A stretch of 64,000 nucleotides of DNA, taken from positions 744,001-808,000 of the forward strand of contig NC_020168.2 in assembly GCF_000224145.3 (NCBI RefSeq), given 5' to 3'. The translations under genes and the position numbers were made by a program. Below, one piece after another: positions 11,270 through 22,980 of the stretch (positions are counted from its first letter, which is position 1; each line of letters starts with the position of its first letter). The notes beneath the pieces were generated by a model, which made no database searches, had not been told where the DNA came from, and saw only the letters and a list, made by a program, of their open reading frames with translations. The DNA comes from Ciona intestinalis (Eukaryota > Chordata > Ascidiacea > Phlebobranchia > Cionidae).

Positions 11270-11629
11270 TTATTGTGGCAACTGAGGCGGCAGTGACCCT
11301 CCAGGGTATTTGAGTGTGATCTTTGACCAACCGTTTATATTACTGCACTCCGACATAAATTCCCAGCCTCGCTGTGAAAGAAGATTCAGCAAGTTCACCG
11401 TGAAGTTACAATCTTTCAACTTTATAGTGTTTTCCAACGAGAAAGATCTCGCGTAAGATTTCACAGTTCCTCGGTAGGATAAAGTCCCAGGGTTGCTGTC
11501 GTTGTCCAGTTTTAGATGATGTTTTGTAGCAATTTGAATCGGTTCTTCCATTAGATGTTGATAACCATTTGTAACAGCACAGCATAAGTGGCCTGATAAA
11601 CATGACCACTGTATCGTTAAAAATGCCAT
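11270..11629 (-). CDS. Unrecognised 119-residue single-exon protein
   Basis: I do not recognise this protein. The frame is open from 11710, but the start at 11629 (MAFLTIQW) is preferred because an acceptor-like GTAG lies five bases before it, as in other candidate trans-spliced genes here. It has no signal peptide or convincing membrane segment. The C-terminal part reads as a helix then a strand (NLLNLLSQRGWEF, NGWSKITLKYPG), loosely like small alpha/beta regulatory proteins such as GFRP, but this is too weak to name it. A polyadenylation signal follows the stop almost immediately. It could be a young or lineage-specific gene, or a chance frame. Confidence 0.4.
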   Translation of the reverse strand: MAFLTIQWSCLSGHLCCAVTNGYQHLMEEPIQIATKHHLKLDNDSNPGTLSYRGTVKSYARSFSLENTIKLKDCNFTVNLLNLLSQRGWEFMSECSNINGWSKITLKYPGGSLPPQLPQ

Positions 11630-11710
11630 TTTCTCTACACTTATCTTTCTATAAAATCTAAATGACCACCAGTTAAATAACATTATAAGATTTAACCTAA
11701 CTTTGGCCAA

Positions 11711-12006
11711 TACTAGCCTCGGTTATAACAAACCACATATAGCTTATGGGCACAAACATTATTCCCTACGCAGTTTAGCCTACGTCAAGGCCTAAATATA
11801 TTTGCTCGGTGAATGTTCCCGATTGCTTTGTGTACTCAGCGCAAATATATAAAAAGTAACGACTATAAAAGAGTTGAAATGTTGTTATCGGAAAAGTGAT
11901 GTTGTTTTTTTAAGGTAATGTATCGATGAACGCAGTAATTTGTGCCCGAAATATCAAAAATATATTTATTATATAACTGAACGATTTCGAACCTATTACC
12001 AATGTT
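11711..12006. other. Intergenic stretch, nothing recognised
   Basis: Upstream side of the orphan minus-strand gene and left flank of the fold-back element. No further feature seen. Confidence 0.4.
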
Positions 12007-12863
12007 GGTGCTAGTGAGGAATCCTCCCCCCTTGCCTATAGAAAAAACGAGAGACTAAAAAAAGAAAAAAGAAAATCATTAGACCGTAACGGTATTTCCC
12101 CATAAAAATCATATATTAGTAAATATATCATATATTATTAAATATCCCGGGTTATGGTACACCTGCAGCAGCAATCTTGGTGTCGTTGGAAAGAAGAAGC
12201 GACACTTCAATTACGTATCAAAAAATATATTAAATAATCAAAGTACTTTTGGTTATGTGGGCCGTCAAAGTTGACCCGCGATAAAATACANNNNNNNNNN
12301 NNNNNNNNNNNNNNNNNNNNNNNNNNNNNNNNNNNNNNNNTTTAGCCTTTCTATAACTTGAGATATTAAATTTCAAAGAGAAGTAGTTTCTTTCCTTCAG
12401 CGGGGGGAGTCGACTTCACTAGGTGCAGCGTCTATGAATAATACGTTAAAAGTAGGTGTTGCGAAAGTATTAATAAAGTGAAAACTAGTGGCGGTATTAC
12501 CCCAATTTTTTAATATGTTCTGCATGTTGCTATACATTAACGTGTGTCAAAATTTTGTTAATTTTTATTAACGATTTTTGTATTTTATCGCGGGTCAACT
12601 TTGACGGCCCACATAACCAAAAGTACTTTGATTATTTAATATATTTTTTGATACGTAATTGAAGTGTCGCTTCTTCTTTCCAACGACACCAAGATTGCTG
12701 CTGCAGGTGTACCATAACCCGGGATATTTAATAATATATGATATATTTACTAATATATGATTTTTTATGGGGAAATACCGTTACGGTCTAATGATTTTCT
12801 TTTTTCTTTTTTTAGTTTCTCGTTTTTTCTATAGGCAAGGGGGGAGGATTCCTCACTAGCACC
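12007..12863. mobile_element. Fold-back element with 284-bp arms around an assembly gap
   Basis: Left arm 12007-12290 and right arm 12580-12863 are near-perfect inverted copies, beginning GGTGCTAGTGAGGAATCC. The element is flanked by CCAATGTT and CCAATATT (11999-12006, 12864-12871), an 8-bp target duplication with one difference. The centre is about 240 bp of unique AT-rich sequence after a 50-base gap (12291-12340). No coding content. Its termini match the small elements at 5785-5958 and 36463-36571. Confidence 0.85.
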
Positions 12864-12871
12864 CCAATATT

Positions 12872-13523
12872 TAATGATCATTTTTGAAAATGTTAAATTA
12901 ATAACAGTACTGTACTATTCAAAAACACATTGACCCAGACGATGGCCTTTACGATACCCAAATGTAATTGTTGATAATTTCCTCTCGATTTCGCATTATC
13001 TTATTTCGCTTTTTCTCCCGTAGCCGGGAGTTCCCCATCATCGGATACTAAATAAGAAAAAACACAATGACGTCACTGGAAGATATTTAGTCATTGCTCG
13101 ACGAAGAACTAAGCTAGGGTTAGTTGCTGCTTGGAATTACCGGTTTATCAGGTTTAGTGCAGGGTTGTGCCGTGGTTTCGCTGCGTCAAGGTTAAAACAT
13201 AGAATTCACTTAGACTATTTTTATATTTACGAACTAAAACAGGACAGAGTTTTTAGTTAAACTGGATAAATATAAATAAATGTTGTTGCCGTGTGCCGTC
13301 AAGTGTATTATAATTATGAAAGAGATCTTTAGACAACTGTTTGACTTGTGAACTTAAAGAACCAAATGTTAAAGATTCTTTAAAATTACTGGGGAAAAAT
13401 AACCATAAAGATATCCTTTACTCTACATATATACATATATATATATACATATATAATTGATATGTTGTTTGATTGTTTCATTGTTGACCAGCTTTAGTAT
13501 TTTCTCTGTTGTTTTAAATAAAA
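12872..13523. other. Upstream region of the TIR-domain gene
   Basis: No coding exon seen. An AT/ATAC run lies at about 13430-13455. A possible acceptor (TTTAG) ends near 13497, so a 5' UTR exon or leader splice may precede the first coding exon. Confidence 0.35.
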
Positions 13524-16500
13524 ATGGCAGACTCAGGCGTTGGGAGCCAGCATTCTTCAACATTTCCCAGCCCGTACCACAGCGTTGGTAAACACAGAGA
13601 GGATTATTTCTCATTACCACCTAGTACAAACATTCATATGTTGAATACAAGCTCCAGCTTTATGAATGGCAGACCTAATTCAGAAGAGAAATACAAACAG
13701 CAGTTTACCAGCAAAGGATTTAGTCATGAAGATTTTTATTCTGATGAAAAAGGCAATTTCCCATCGTATTCATACAAACAGGATAAACATGATTTCGGTA
13801 TTCCCTCATCTGTCTCTTCGTACCGCTCTGCTGAGCCAAGTAGTGGTGACGTTGGCTTTCAGCACGATGTGCTTCTTATTTATGATCCGGACACAGACTA
13901 CTATCAAGCTGAGGTAAGGTTTTTTATTAACATGTTATTTGTTTTAAATTGGTGCAGGGGCAAAGAGGTTTGCTCTCTAGCCCAGAATTATGGTCTTCGA
14001 GGATGGAAACTGCTACCATTGTCGTTGTGGGCATGTGTCCTTGGGGAATACACCTAATAGCAATTGATCCAGTGGTCACTATTGGGTTCTCAAAATTGAC
14101 AGCCATACACCAAAAAGTATAATGTCCTCTGTTTTAATAATTAGGGTAACATGTAATTTCCTGTCCATGTAAAATTACAATATTTGTAAAGGTAAAAGTC
14201 ATATATAAAATAAAGACTATGTTTTCTAGGAGTTAAGAAAAGCAATCGAACCTCAACAATTGCGAATATTTGATTTTGCGAAAGATTGTCCTTCTGGAGG
14301 GGCTCAGAGTACGTTTCTGGAAAGTGCATTCAAGACGTGCAAATATACCTGTATTGTTGTTACCAGGTATGAATATGAACATCACAATTTGTTTGTTTTC
14401 TGACAGCTCAGTAGTATACTGGTTAGACAACTTACATTGTAATCAATGTATGCTAGGTTGAAAGCTTAAAACTCCTATCATTGTGGACCTGAGTGTTATT
14501 AGCATTTAGCCGGTGATCACTTTTGTACTATGGATTTTAATATATTGTAATTTGGGGTAAGGTGAATAGCACGTAAAACCCCATTTCTCTTGTGTTTAAC
14601 AATTAACAACACTCTTAGATTTGTGGGGAGACGGTTATACAATTCTCTTAATAGTCTTTGTTTACTACCAAATGGCACGATAAAATAAAAACATGAACCA
14701 TCTTACCCCAACCTACTTTATTACTTTCTGTTTATACAAACAAATAACTGTGATTGACAATGCAGGAGCTTCATTTCAAACTTTTGGTTGAAGTTCAAGA
14801 CAGATATGGCGATTCAGGATATGTTGCAGAACCAGCACAAGCGATACAGCGTGGTTGTTGTGGTGATGGACCTCATGTTAAAGTCACATGACCTCCCACT
14901 TGATTTACAAACACTTACGCCAATATTTCAGTCAAGTAGATTCTTTCAGAATAAAATTTCGAAAGCATTTCAAGGTATTTACTACAGTAACTGTGTTTTA
15001 TGGGTTAAATTAAATCTAATAAGATTATTTAATAAACAGTATATATATTTGGCCTAAATGTCATCATCAGTCTCTTCTTCAAATGGAATCTACCCCACTA
15101 ACAAAGGTGTTTTGTTGAATATACACCAATTACTAGTTGACATATATGTATCTTTGTGGGTGACTGATTTTTTTGATCTTTTAAAAGTTTGACTAAAAAT
15201 TTAGACAAATAATAAGGGACCGCCAGGTTTGAATAATTACCATGAAATAGCTTGCCTAAAGACACACACACACACACATGGCCACAATGGCAACAGTTTA
15301 TCAATAAGTGGCTTTCAATAATATATAAACTGTTGGTGCCAGGCATATGACATTTGTTCTGTAAATAGCTTTTTGACTCTTTGTTGTGTTCCAATGTTTC
15401 TACAATCAATATACAAGTCGTGAATGTACAACATACTGGTGTCAATAATATGTTTATTTGTAATTGATGTTTTATATTATATAACTAGTACATAACATAC
15501 CATGTGTTAGTTAAAGCAACGTATACTATTATACTAAGTAGTGTGTGCGTGGTGTTTGCATTTACATGCACTGTTGTTTTAAACTCGTGGTATCTGCATG
15601 ACTCAGTAAAAACATGCGGTGACGTAACTTATTTCTGGTTGCATCCTTCTCAACTTAATATTACTTCCCTGATTAGTGGATGTTTTGAATATAATAAAAC
15701 CATGCCATGTCATGCCTGCTTTCGATTCAAGGAAGCAATGCATTAGGTTGTATAAACTGATTGTATTTCCTGTTTCCAGGCATGCCTTTTCCCGTTCCAA
15801 ATTCTGGAAATTTCTCCAACTCATTCAAGTCAGTAAGCATGCAAGATCCAACTGTCCACGCTGTTGTAGAAACCCACAAGCCACAAAACTTTGACAGTCT
15901 AACAAGCTGGGGAACACTAAACCCGCAACGCAAAGAAAGGTTAAAGTCATACTCACCAATAAGAAACACTTCATCTGACCCAGAAATGAAACGATATTTA
16001 TCTCATAATGACCCTCGCGTTAACCTTTGCCGGCCCCAACTAAGTGACAATCCGGAGCATTATCTAAGCACGATAATTCTCCCATCTAACCCACCCCCCT
16101 ACTCACCCTCATTCACCATGGATTATAATCACCCTAGAAGAACACCTTCCCCACAAAGGGAGGCCAATCACCAAGCAACTGAGCCATCAGGGGGATATAT
16201 TCAGGTAATTTAATTTTTTAAGCATAATAAAAAAATGGTGTTACTAGTATTATTTATCTGTCTCAAGTGATTTAATTTAAAAGCATAATAAAAATTTTAA
16301 TAAAAATAAAAGCAAAATAAAAATTATATTTTAGTAACACTAGTATTATTTTTATTTCGAGTTATTAAATTTTTAAAGCATAATAAAAAAAATGGGTGGC
16401 ACTAATATTATTTATTTATATTTCATTGTAGCAAGTGTTGAACAAACAGCCACAATCATCTGAACAACCAATCTCTGCATTCAGGTATGTAGAATTAATA

Positions 16501-18870
16501 AAATGTTAAAATGTTTAAAATTCAATACTTGGTTTATAAATGAATAAATGTAACTTATTGACCTCGCATGAACCGACATTAATACTTGTCATACTACCGG
16601 TGTAACTTTTAGTGGGCGATTGTTTTCGGTTTATCTTTTGTTTCAATAACAATTTGGCCCTGGAGTGACCACTGAATATGAGCAATTTTCGTTTGGTGAT
16701 TGACTTGCCGGGGGACACATTTGCCTACAACAGTGTCAGAGCCTCCAACATTTATCCTCTCACAGTGCGAGCATACATTGCCAGTACCCAACCTCCAAGG
16801 CGCGGCCCCTGGCATATCACGTTAATTACTACAATTATTTGTTACTTGAAACCTGAATATATAAATTTAGTTCCCAGTTGCGAGGTTCACGGACGCCCCG
16901 GGAGCATTGTGACACTCCGCCATCTTCAGTGGATAATGGTGCATCATCTCCAACAGAATATCATCGAATGGTCAGCATCACAAGAAAGTAATTGTGTTTT
17001 AATATGTTGTATTTAACTTAGCATAAGCTGTTTGATATGAGGTGTATAGAACAAGGGGTACTAGGTGTATAAAACAAAACACCTGTGTTATGGCGACTGC
17101 CGTTGCCCGCCATGTGAGGGTGAATGTATTACATTTATGTGTTCATTCATTGGTTTTATTTATCTATTCAATTATGATGCAACTGTTTCCATTGTATACC
17201 TGGGAAACCTAATTTTTGACGTAAGTTTATGTTGCATATTGTTGACATGGGAATTTAACTTAGGCTGCATAAGTGGGAAATTTTATATAGACCAAGTTGG
17301 AGTTTCCGTTCTTAGCATATATGGCTCGTAACACTAATCCTTGGCTGTCACATCACGAGCATTGTGCAAGTTTTACGAATCACGTCATTCATCACGCTTT
17401 GCTTTGTCCGCAGTTCTAATGGAGCTCGTCAACCGACTGAAGTTGATGATGCAGTATGTTGCGACAGAGCAACGTATCTCGACGCTGCTCAACATGCGTC
17501 ACTTCCCAACGCCTCGTGCTGTGAGAATACATTTAGTAATCCTTAGTTCCTGAAGCTTGTGTGGGCTGATTGTGTTGTTATATTACTTCCTGTTGTTTGA
17601 GTATGGGGCAACTGTTTACATGGAAATTCCAAACTACCTTTATTCTATGAAAAATTGTTTTGTATAAATTAAATTTAAAATATTGTTTGTAATTTTTATT
17701 TTTTTTTAAAACAAGTGATGCTTTTAGTAGAAAGTGTGAAAATTCTTTTCCAACTTCACTAATTTACAGCTTCATTCACAAGCAATGCTATGAACACAAT
17801 TCAAATCTCACAAACAAGTGAAGAAAGATTTTCTCCAATAGTTATACCACCAGCTGAAAATAGTCCCCTAAGAGTGTCTGTGAGTAACAAAATGTCATTT
17901 TATTTATAGAATTACTTTCGAAGTGTTGGACTTCCATGTTATTTTTATACTGGGAATATTTAGTTTGATTTTTACATACGTCAAATAAGAAAAATAGATG
18001 AATTTATGTCATTTTAAATGGGGAATGAAATGTAACTTGCTTTATCCTAGCGTGGCTGGAAAATGACAGTCGGTATCACATGGGTTTAACACCACATACC
18101 AGCTTAAGAGTTACCATGTATGTTACTTTGTGGGTATTTATTTTTTCATTATTTTATGTATGGCTGATAATTTAGACAACCCATTAGTGACCACTGCGTT
18201 GGTGCAATTGCCGTTAAGTGTCTTGCCCAAAGACACATACGCCAACAATGGTAGCAGCAACGAGCCTTGAACCCATTACCTCTGGGTAAGAGGCAGGCGC
18301 ACTAACCACTTTGCCACGGCGCCGATATATTCATTTAGCATGGGATGTTTTTATATAATTATACATTATAGCATATATTATAACATTATGAATTATGCTT
18401 TATAGCATGTACTGGTTACTAAACTTTTTTTTTTCCAGCACTTCGAATTCAGTGAGCGACAAGTGACAAGCAATACGCCACCAACTTGTAATAATATAAC
18501 CCCCAGCATTGGTGAAGTGGAAATATCTGAAAGAGAATTGTCTAATTTCAACATACCACCTGTACATGCAACACAAACACCATTTGTTAAATATTCCAAT
18601 GAAACAACAAGCCTGTCAATCAAAAACAATCCCCCAACAGGCCCGTTTTCTGTACCAAATTCATCTATAACACGACATGCTTCCCTAAATGCAAAGGCAA
18701 CTTCGAAATCTAAAAGAAATGGTTGCCTGACCCCTCCAATTTCCACACAAAGTGCTGAAATACAAAGTAATTCTGACTCAGACAATTCCACGCATGGCAG
18801 CAACAGCAGTCCGTCAGGCTCCTTTAGAATTTCACTTTCAAGACTAACCAGAAAGTTTCGCAAACACTGA
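13524..18870 (+). CDS. TICAM-like TIR-domain adaptor, about 664 residues, 9 exons
   Basis: Likely a cytosolic Toll-like-receptor adaptor. Exons: 13524-13913, 14230-14366, 14766-14974, 15780-16204, 16432-16484, 16871-16987, 17414-17535, 17770-17879, 18439-18870; all phases agree. Residues 1-112 are Ser-rich and look disordered. A TIR domain spans about 113-245: strand A HDVLLIYDPD, BB loop AKDCPSGG (Cys150-Pro151), CIVVT then NFWLKF, NQHKRYSVV and a final FFQNKISKAF. These late blocks match human TICAM2 (NFLRDTWCNF, RQHKYNSVIP, FALQT) better than MyD88 or TLRs; PIK3AP1-type TIRs are the main alternative. About 420 C-terminal residues are Pro/Ser-rich (a PPPY motif near exon 4's end, basic TRKFRKH terminus) with no death domain or ankyrin repeats. 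Exons 6 and 7 are the least certain: another phase-consistent model uses an acceptor at 16877 and skips exon 7. Confidence 0.75.
13945..14105 (+). repeat. tRNA-derived SINE in intron 1 of the TICAM-like gene
   Basis: Retains the family's CTACCATTGT, TGTGTCCTTGG and CAGTGGTCACTA blocks. A second, worse fragment follows the second exon at about 14435-14520. Confidence 0.55.
15140..15300 (-). repeat. tRNA-derived SINE in intron 3 of the TICAM-like gene
   Basis: Reverse-orientation copy with a CA run at about 15264-15278 in place of the usual ACACATACGCC block. Confidence 0.45.
16570..16830 (-). repeat. tRNA-derived SINE between exons 5 and 6 of the TICAM-like gene
   Basis: Degenerate reverse copy. 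The order of tail, GTGACCAC block, CTTGCC block and a GGCGC-type head is retained. Confidence 0.45.
17050..17160 (+). repeat. SINE tail fragment between exons 6 and 7 of the TICAM-like gene
   Basis: Contains GTGTATAAAACAAAACACC and the ATTCATTGG-type end of the family tail. Confidence 0.5.
18022..18325 (-). repeat. tRNA-derived SINE, nearly full-length, before the last exon
   Basis: Reads from the tail (ATGTAACTTGC, TATCCTAGCGTGG) to the tRNA-like head ending GGCGCC at 18318-18323. It lies in intron 8 of the TICAM-like gene. Confidence 0.75.
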
Positions 18871-18940
18871 ACTAATTTATATTTAAACGTGTGCAATTAC
18901 CTTTTATTGACTTTAATAAGTTATTGTTTTGGAACTTATA

Positions 18941-18946
18941 AATAAA
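18941..18946 (+). terminator. Poly(A) signal of the TICAM-like gene
   Basis: AATAAA 71 bases after the stop codon. Confidence 0.6.
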
Positions 18947-19943
18947 GTGCTTTATTCAAAGATATAAATGCTTGTTCTACTTCTTGTGAAAATGAATTTA
19001 GGCAATGTTTTATATTCTTTGTTAGAAAAACTCTAACGAATTACCACGATTATAAATGCTCCGACGACCAAATTTGAATATATATATCAAAGTCTTTTCT
19101 TGCTGACAGTTTTTTTACAAATATTTTATAAACGCTGAGATTATTTTTATACATTGCAAACAATTTAAGTCCATTGAGGTATTTTATGCCCACCGTGAAT
19201 ATTTTAAATCTCCCTTAATAAATAAAAGCATTTAGGTTGTTTGTAACGAGGTATCTATGTTAAAAACATAAAGGATGGTGCAGTTACAAATAAGAACCAC
19301 GGTAATTGAGACTGGGATGTGACATGGTAAAAAAAGATTTAAAAAAAATTAAACGTTAACTTGATCACTTTCTTATCTCATCCAATGTTTTGTTCATATT
19401 TGTACTTGTGTTTTGTTCATGTTTTGGGTGTTTCAAGTGATATTTTGTAATATAACTTATTGTCTCTTTTATATTCAGTATAATAACTTATCATCTCTAT
19501 GTTTAATATTAACGTATTAACTTGCTGAGGGACATCGTATATTTTGCGTGCCCTTTCATTAAGTTTTTGCTCTCTTACTCTTCCACAAGTCGGCCGTAAC
19601 CTCTCCTTGTCGTTCGTGCAACATACAACGAAAATAAATAAAATGTTCTGACAAAGTTTCAGGCATGCCTTGTTACTCAAATGATTTCATACGGTTGGTT
19701 TATTTAAACTATATGAGCTTGAGTTCACTGAATATATATTTAGGGATATAAATGAATGACATGTGACCGGGCAAAGACAGTAATTATAACACGGGTGCTT
19801 TGTTTCACACACCTCGTGTCGCTTACAAGTTACCAAATTGGGAAACTTTGTGGGTGATTGTTATTTTTAGAGTTTTTTTTATGTAATGCTAAAATCGTTG
19901 GAGCAATATACAAGATGACGTGCTTCATGAAGTGCACTGATCG
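18947..19943. other. Convergent intergenic region between TICAM-like gene and ficolin gene A
   Basis: Holds a segment at about 19500-19680 that recurs 3' of ficolin genes B (26030-26190) and C (31510-31690), and a reverse SINE tail at about 19775-19880 that recurs at 26275-26400 and 31770-31890. Both were part of the duplicated block. No host gene is supported here. Confidence 0.6.
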
Positions 19944-22797
19944 TCACTTTCTTCGTAACTTCATCTCCGAAATCTTTAAAGAGTAATGGTAGCCTCGCCA
20001 CGGACGCCAGTTCACACCATTCGCATACGAATCGTGTTGTCCGCTCAGGTAGAGGCCGTTTAAGTTAGCGGAATGACAAGCGGTGTACCACCACCCGCCC
20101 TTGTAGCTCTCTGCGCAACTTCCTGGACGGCTGTCCTGGTCACGGTCCTTAGTCGAAAAATTTCCTGATATCATGGCCGAACCTAACAATATAAGTCTTC
20201 AGTAGGCTTAAACATAAGAAACGTCACAAACATACAAGTTTTCAATCACACATAATCGTATATAAGACCTGACTGAAACAAAATTAATTTTACCACTTCG
20301 TGTATAACTGCGGAATGGTTACTTAATTATAATATATAAGTATGAGAGAAACTATCTAATTGTTTTGTCTCACCTGCATTACCACTGTAACCGGATACAG
20401 CAAGTGCATACAGAGGCGCCCCCGACACAACGAAGTTGCTAAAACGAAAATATTGTTGATTATCTTTTGTTTAAAATTATTTTCGGATAAAATACCTGTA
20501 CACTGCATGAGTTTTATTGCCGTCAAAGTCTTCCAAATCGACTCTCATCTCGTATTCATTATTGGCAGTTAAATTGTGGATTACATCCAAGCCTGCATAC
20601 GATCAAAAGTAGGTCAATATTGTTTTATATGAGGCTTCTATTCTGAATGAACGTATGAAATTTATTTCGTCTTTTCGGTCACGACAACGAAGAACAAGAG
20701 AGTTGATAAATGCGATAGGACGGGTAGTAACGGTAAAACAACAGTTGTTAAAACACGCTTATTAAAAAAAATAAAATTCTTACCAAGCCAAAATTCGCCT
20801 TCCAAGTTCCCGAAACCGGAAACATAATTGTTCCAATCCCTAAAAAAGTTTTCTGAGCCGTCTTTGCGTCTTTGAAATACCTTTACAACAAGATTTATTT
20901 AAATACAAGAGCAAAAATCAAATGTAATTTTAATATACTATAAGAGCAAAAGTTTAATGTAGTTTCAACATACCACCCAACCACCACCATCAGTTACTAA
21001 ATCGCAATAAACTTGAACGCCAACTTGTGAACCAGGATTAGGGTATATGGTGTGAACTCCGCCTTTCGACCAGTTCGGTTTTCTTGTTGAGACATCTTGG
21101 CACGAGCGTGGCATCAGCAATTCTAAGAGTTGAATGAATGTAACTTGGTTTGTACTTGCGTGATAGTCAACGGCAATCGCTAACACAGATGTTCTGCTTC
21201 ATGCACCTCATAACCGAATATGGATCACCACGTTTATAGTACAATGGGGGAAGATGGGACACTTAAGCACATATTTTTAAAATCAAAATAAATTGCGGTT
21301 TTTAGGTAATACCAGAAATTGGTACTATCATTCCTTTATTAATTGACAACAATTCGCACACAAAGTGAAATATTACACATTCGAAAAAACACAGCATAAG
21401 ATGGGACAGTTTAAAATCATTGTTAATTTTGAAAAGTAAGTCTATTTATTATTATGAATACACGTTAATAACACGAAATAATACTGTACGCTTTGAAAAT
21501 CAGGTTTAAACATTCTTTCCCCTTGCCCTACTACAGTTTAACATGTTACCTACATTATATTAACTGTATAACAATTGGTATGGTTTGAACGACGATGGGT
21601 AATGTTCGAACATCAGTTGATAAATATTGTATCCTACAAATGTAAATAAACTTGAAATAACAAATAATTGATATTAACTATTGAAAAAGTTTACATTTTT
21701 GTCACAAATTGGGTATTACTACACTGTTTTTCGTACAAGCTACTTCTTATAAATTATTTTCACGTGCAAATGACTGAATTTCGAATATATTTTTAAAATA
21801 TTATCTTTTTATTGTATCAGTATCTTATAGTTGAATACCCCTGAGGTATAAAATAATAAATTAAAAGCAAATCTTTAAAAGTTTGGCAATGAAAACATAC
21901 AAAACTGCAATGTGGGGGAAGATGGGACAACAAATTGAAATATATTTACATTATCAATATTCTGCAACTTGTAGTTAACCTGCCGAATTTAATTAACCGA
22001 CTGTGCTAGTTTCTTTGCCATGTAAACTTTATACATATAACTTAAAATCGATATTTTTTGTTTCTTTTTATTTTAAATTAAAATCATATTTACCGTGCCT
22101 ATTTTCTCTATGCGTATATATCTTTCAAGGTTGTTTAATGAAGCTATAAAAATAGTTTAATCGTTCACACTTGGAAACTACAAAATTTCATCGGCTTTAG
22201 TATTATTATTTTTGCCACATTTAAAATAAGCACCTTACTATTTCGCAGTTTTTTACCTGTTTAAAGTATACTGTTTCTATTCTTCATATTTTTTTAATAT
22301 TTTAAAACAGTAATCGTCAGCTATGACGCCCGTTTTGTAAAGTCGTGGTATTACTGTCGAATAATTCGGTAATATTATTATTCTGATTATTATTAAATAT
22401 AGGGTCCGTTAAATGAAATTAAAATAAAAATACTCATCTGACAAAGTGTCCCATCTTTTCCCATCCTATTATATGTAACATTTCGGTGGGTGTTAAGCGA
22501 ATTTCAGATACAACGTAGCTTACGTTTCATGTTGTTTACTTCTTCACGAAGTTGACCAACTTCGCTTTCTTCGCCACAGCCCGTACATGGTTGGCCTTCG
22601 TCGCCTTTTTGCCCCTTTGGGCCTACAGGTCCAGCAGGACCTTTTTTACCCGGTGGGCCAGCCTGCACAGCAGCACCCTCAGTAGTTTGAACTCCAAGGA
22701 CGTGTCCACATTCCATACGACAAGATTCAAGAGTTACTTGGCTATTTACCAAACATACAACACCAAGAATGAACACAGACGATAGTAATCGAATCAT
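19944..22797 (-). CDS. Ficolin-like secreted lectin A, 306 residues, 6 coding exons
   Basis: A secreted pattern-recognition protein. Coding exons: 22797-22524, 21122-20974, 20880-20784, 20592-20496, 20438-20374, 20182-19944; phases agree throughout. Residues 1-19 are a signal peptide ([19 protein letters not shown]). About eight Gly-X-Y triplets follow at 47-70 ([18 protein letters not shown]). A short helical neck ([13 protein letters not shown]) leads to a fibrinogen C-terminal domain, about 93-306, with [26 protein letters not shown], the Ca-binding TKDRDQD loop, [15 protein letters not shown] and the C-terminal MKLRRK. This is ficolin architecture with an unusually short collagen part, too short for a long triple helix. 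An acceptor precedes the start codon, so a non-coding first exon or leader splice is likely. Intron 1 holds a 1.24-kb inverted-repeat element. Paralogues B and C follow head to tail. Confidence 0.92.
21123..21235 (-). repeat. SINE tail ending at the splice acceptor of ficolin A exon 2
   Basis: Read on the minus strand it is the family tail (AGGTGCATGAAGCAGAACA, then GTTACATTCATTCA), followed directly by ACTCTTAG and the exon. The same arrangement occurs in genes B and C. Confidence 0.7.
21235..22474. mobile_element. Inverted-repeat element in ficolin A intron 1, about 1.24 kb
   Basis: Starts near TATAGTACAATGGGGGAAGA and ends with the inverted form CCCATCTTTTCCCATCCTA. The TA-rich ends suggest a Tc1/mariner-type 2-bp target, which is inference. 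Six relatives lie in this window, and parts of the interior are repeated in inverse orientation at 23284-25602. Confidence 0.7.
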
Positions 22798-22980
22798 AAC
22801 CGTACGTTTTGGTTGTACGCAGCCTAAGGAGGAAGAAAATAATATACATAAATCAAATATGGTAGAAAATTGACCCACTTTGTGCTATAAACTTTTAAAC
22901 ACAACTTTTATATATGTTTTCCTGTTTCTAAAGTAAACAATTAAACTACAGAAAAAAATCACTTAATACATTGCAGTGAC

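Noticed and set aside
15098-15445. 115-codon minus-strand frame in a TICAM-like intron
   Set aside because: Half of it is a reverse SINE with a CA repeat; the peptide is repeat-derived.
17800-17830. Possible RHIM motif (NTIQIS) in the TICAM-like tail
   Set aside because: The RHIM core needs I/V-Q-I/V/L-G followed by an Asn a few residues later. Here the Gly is Ser and no Asn follows.
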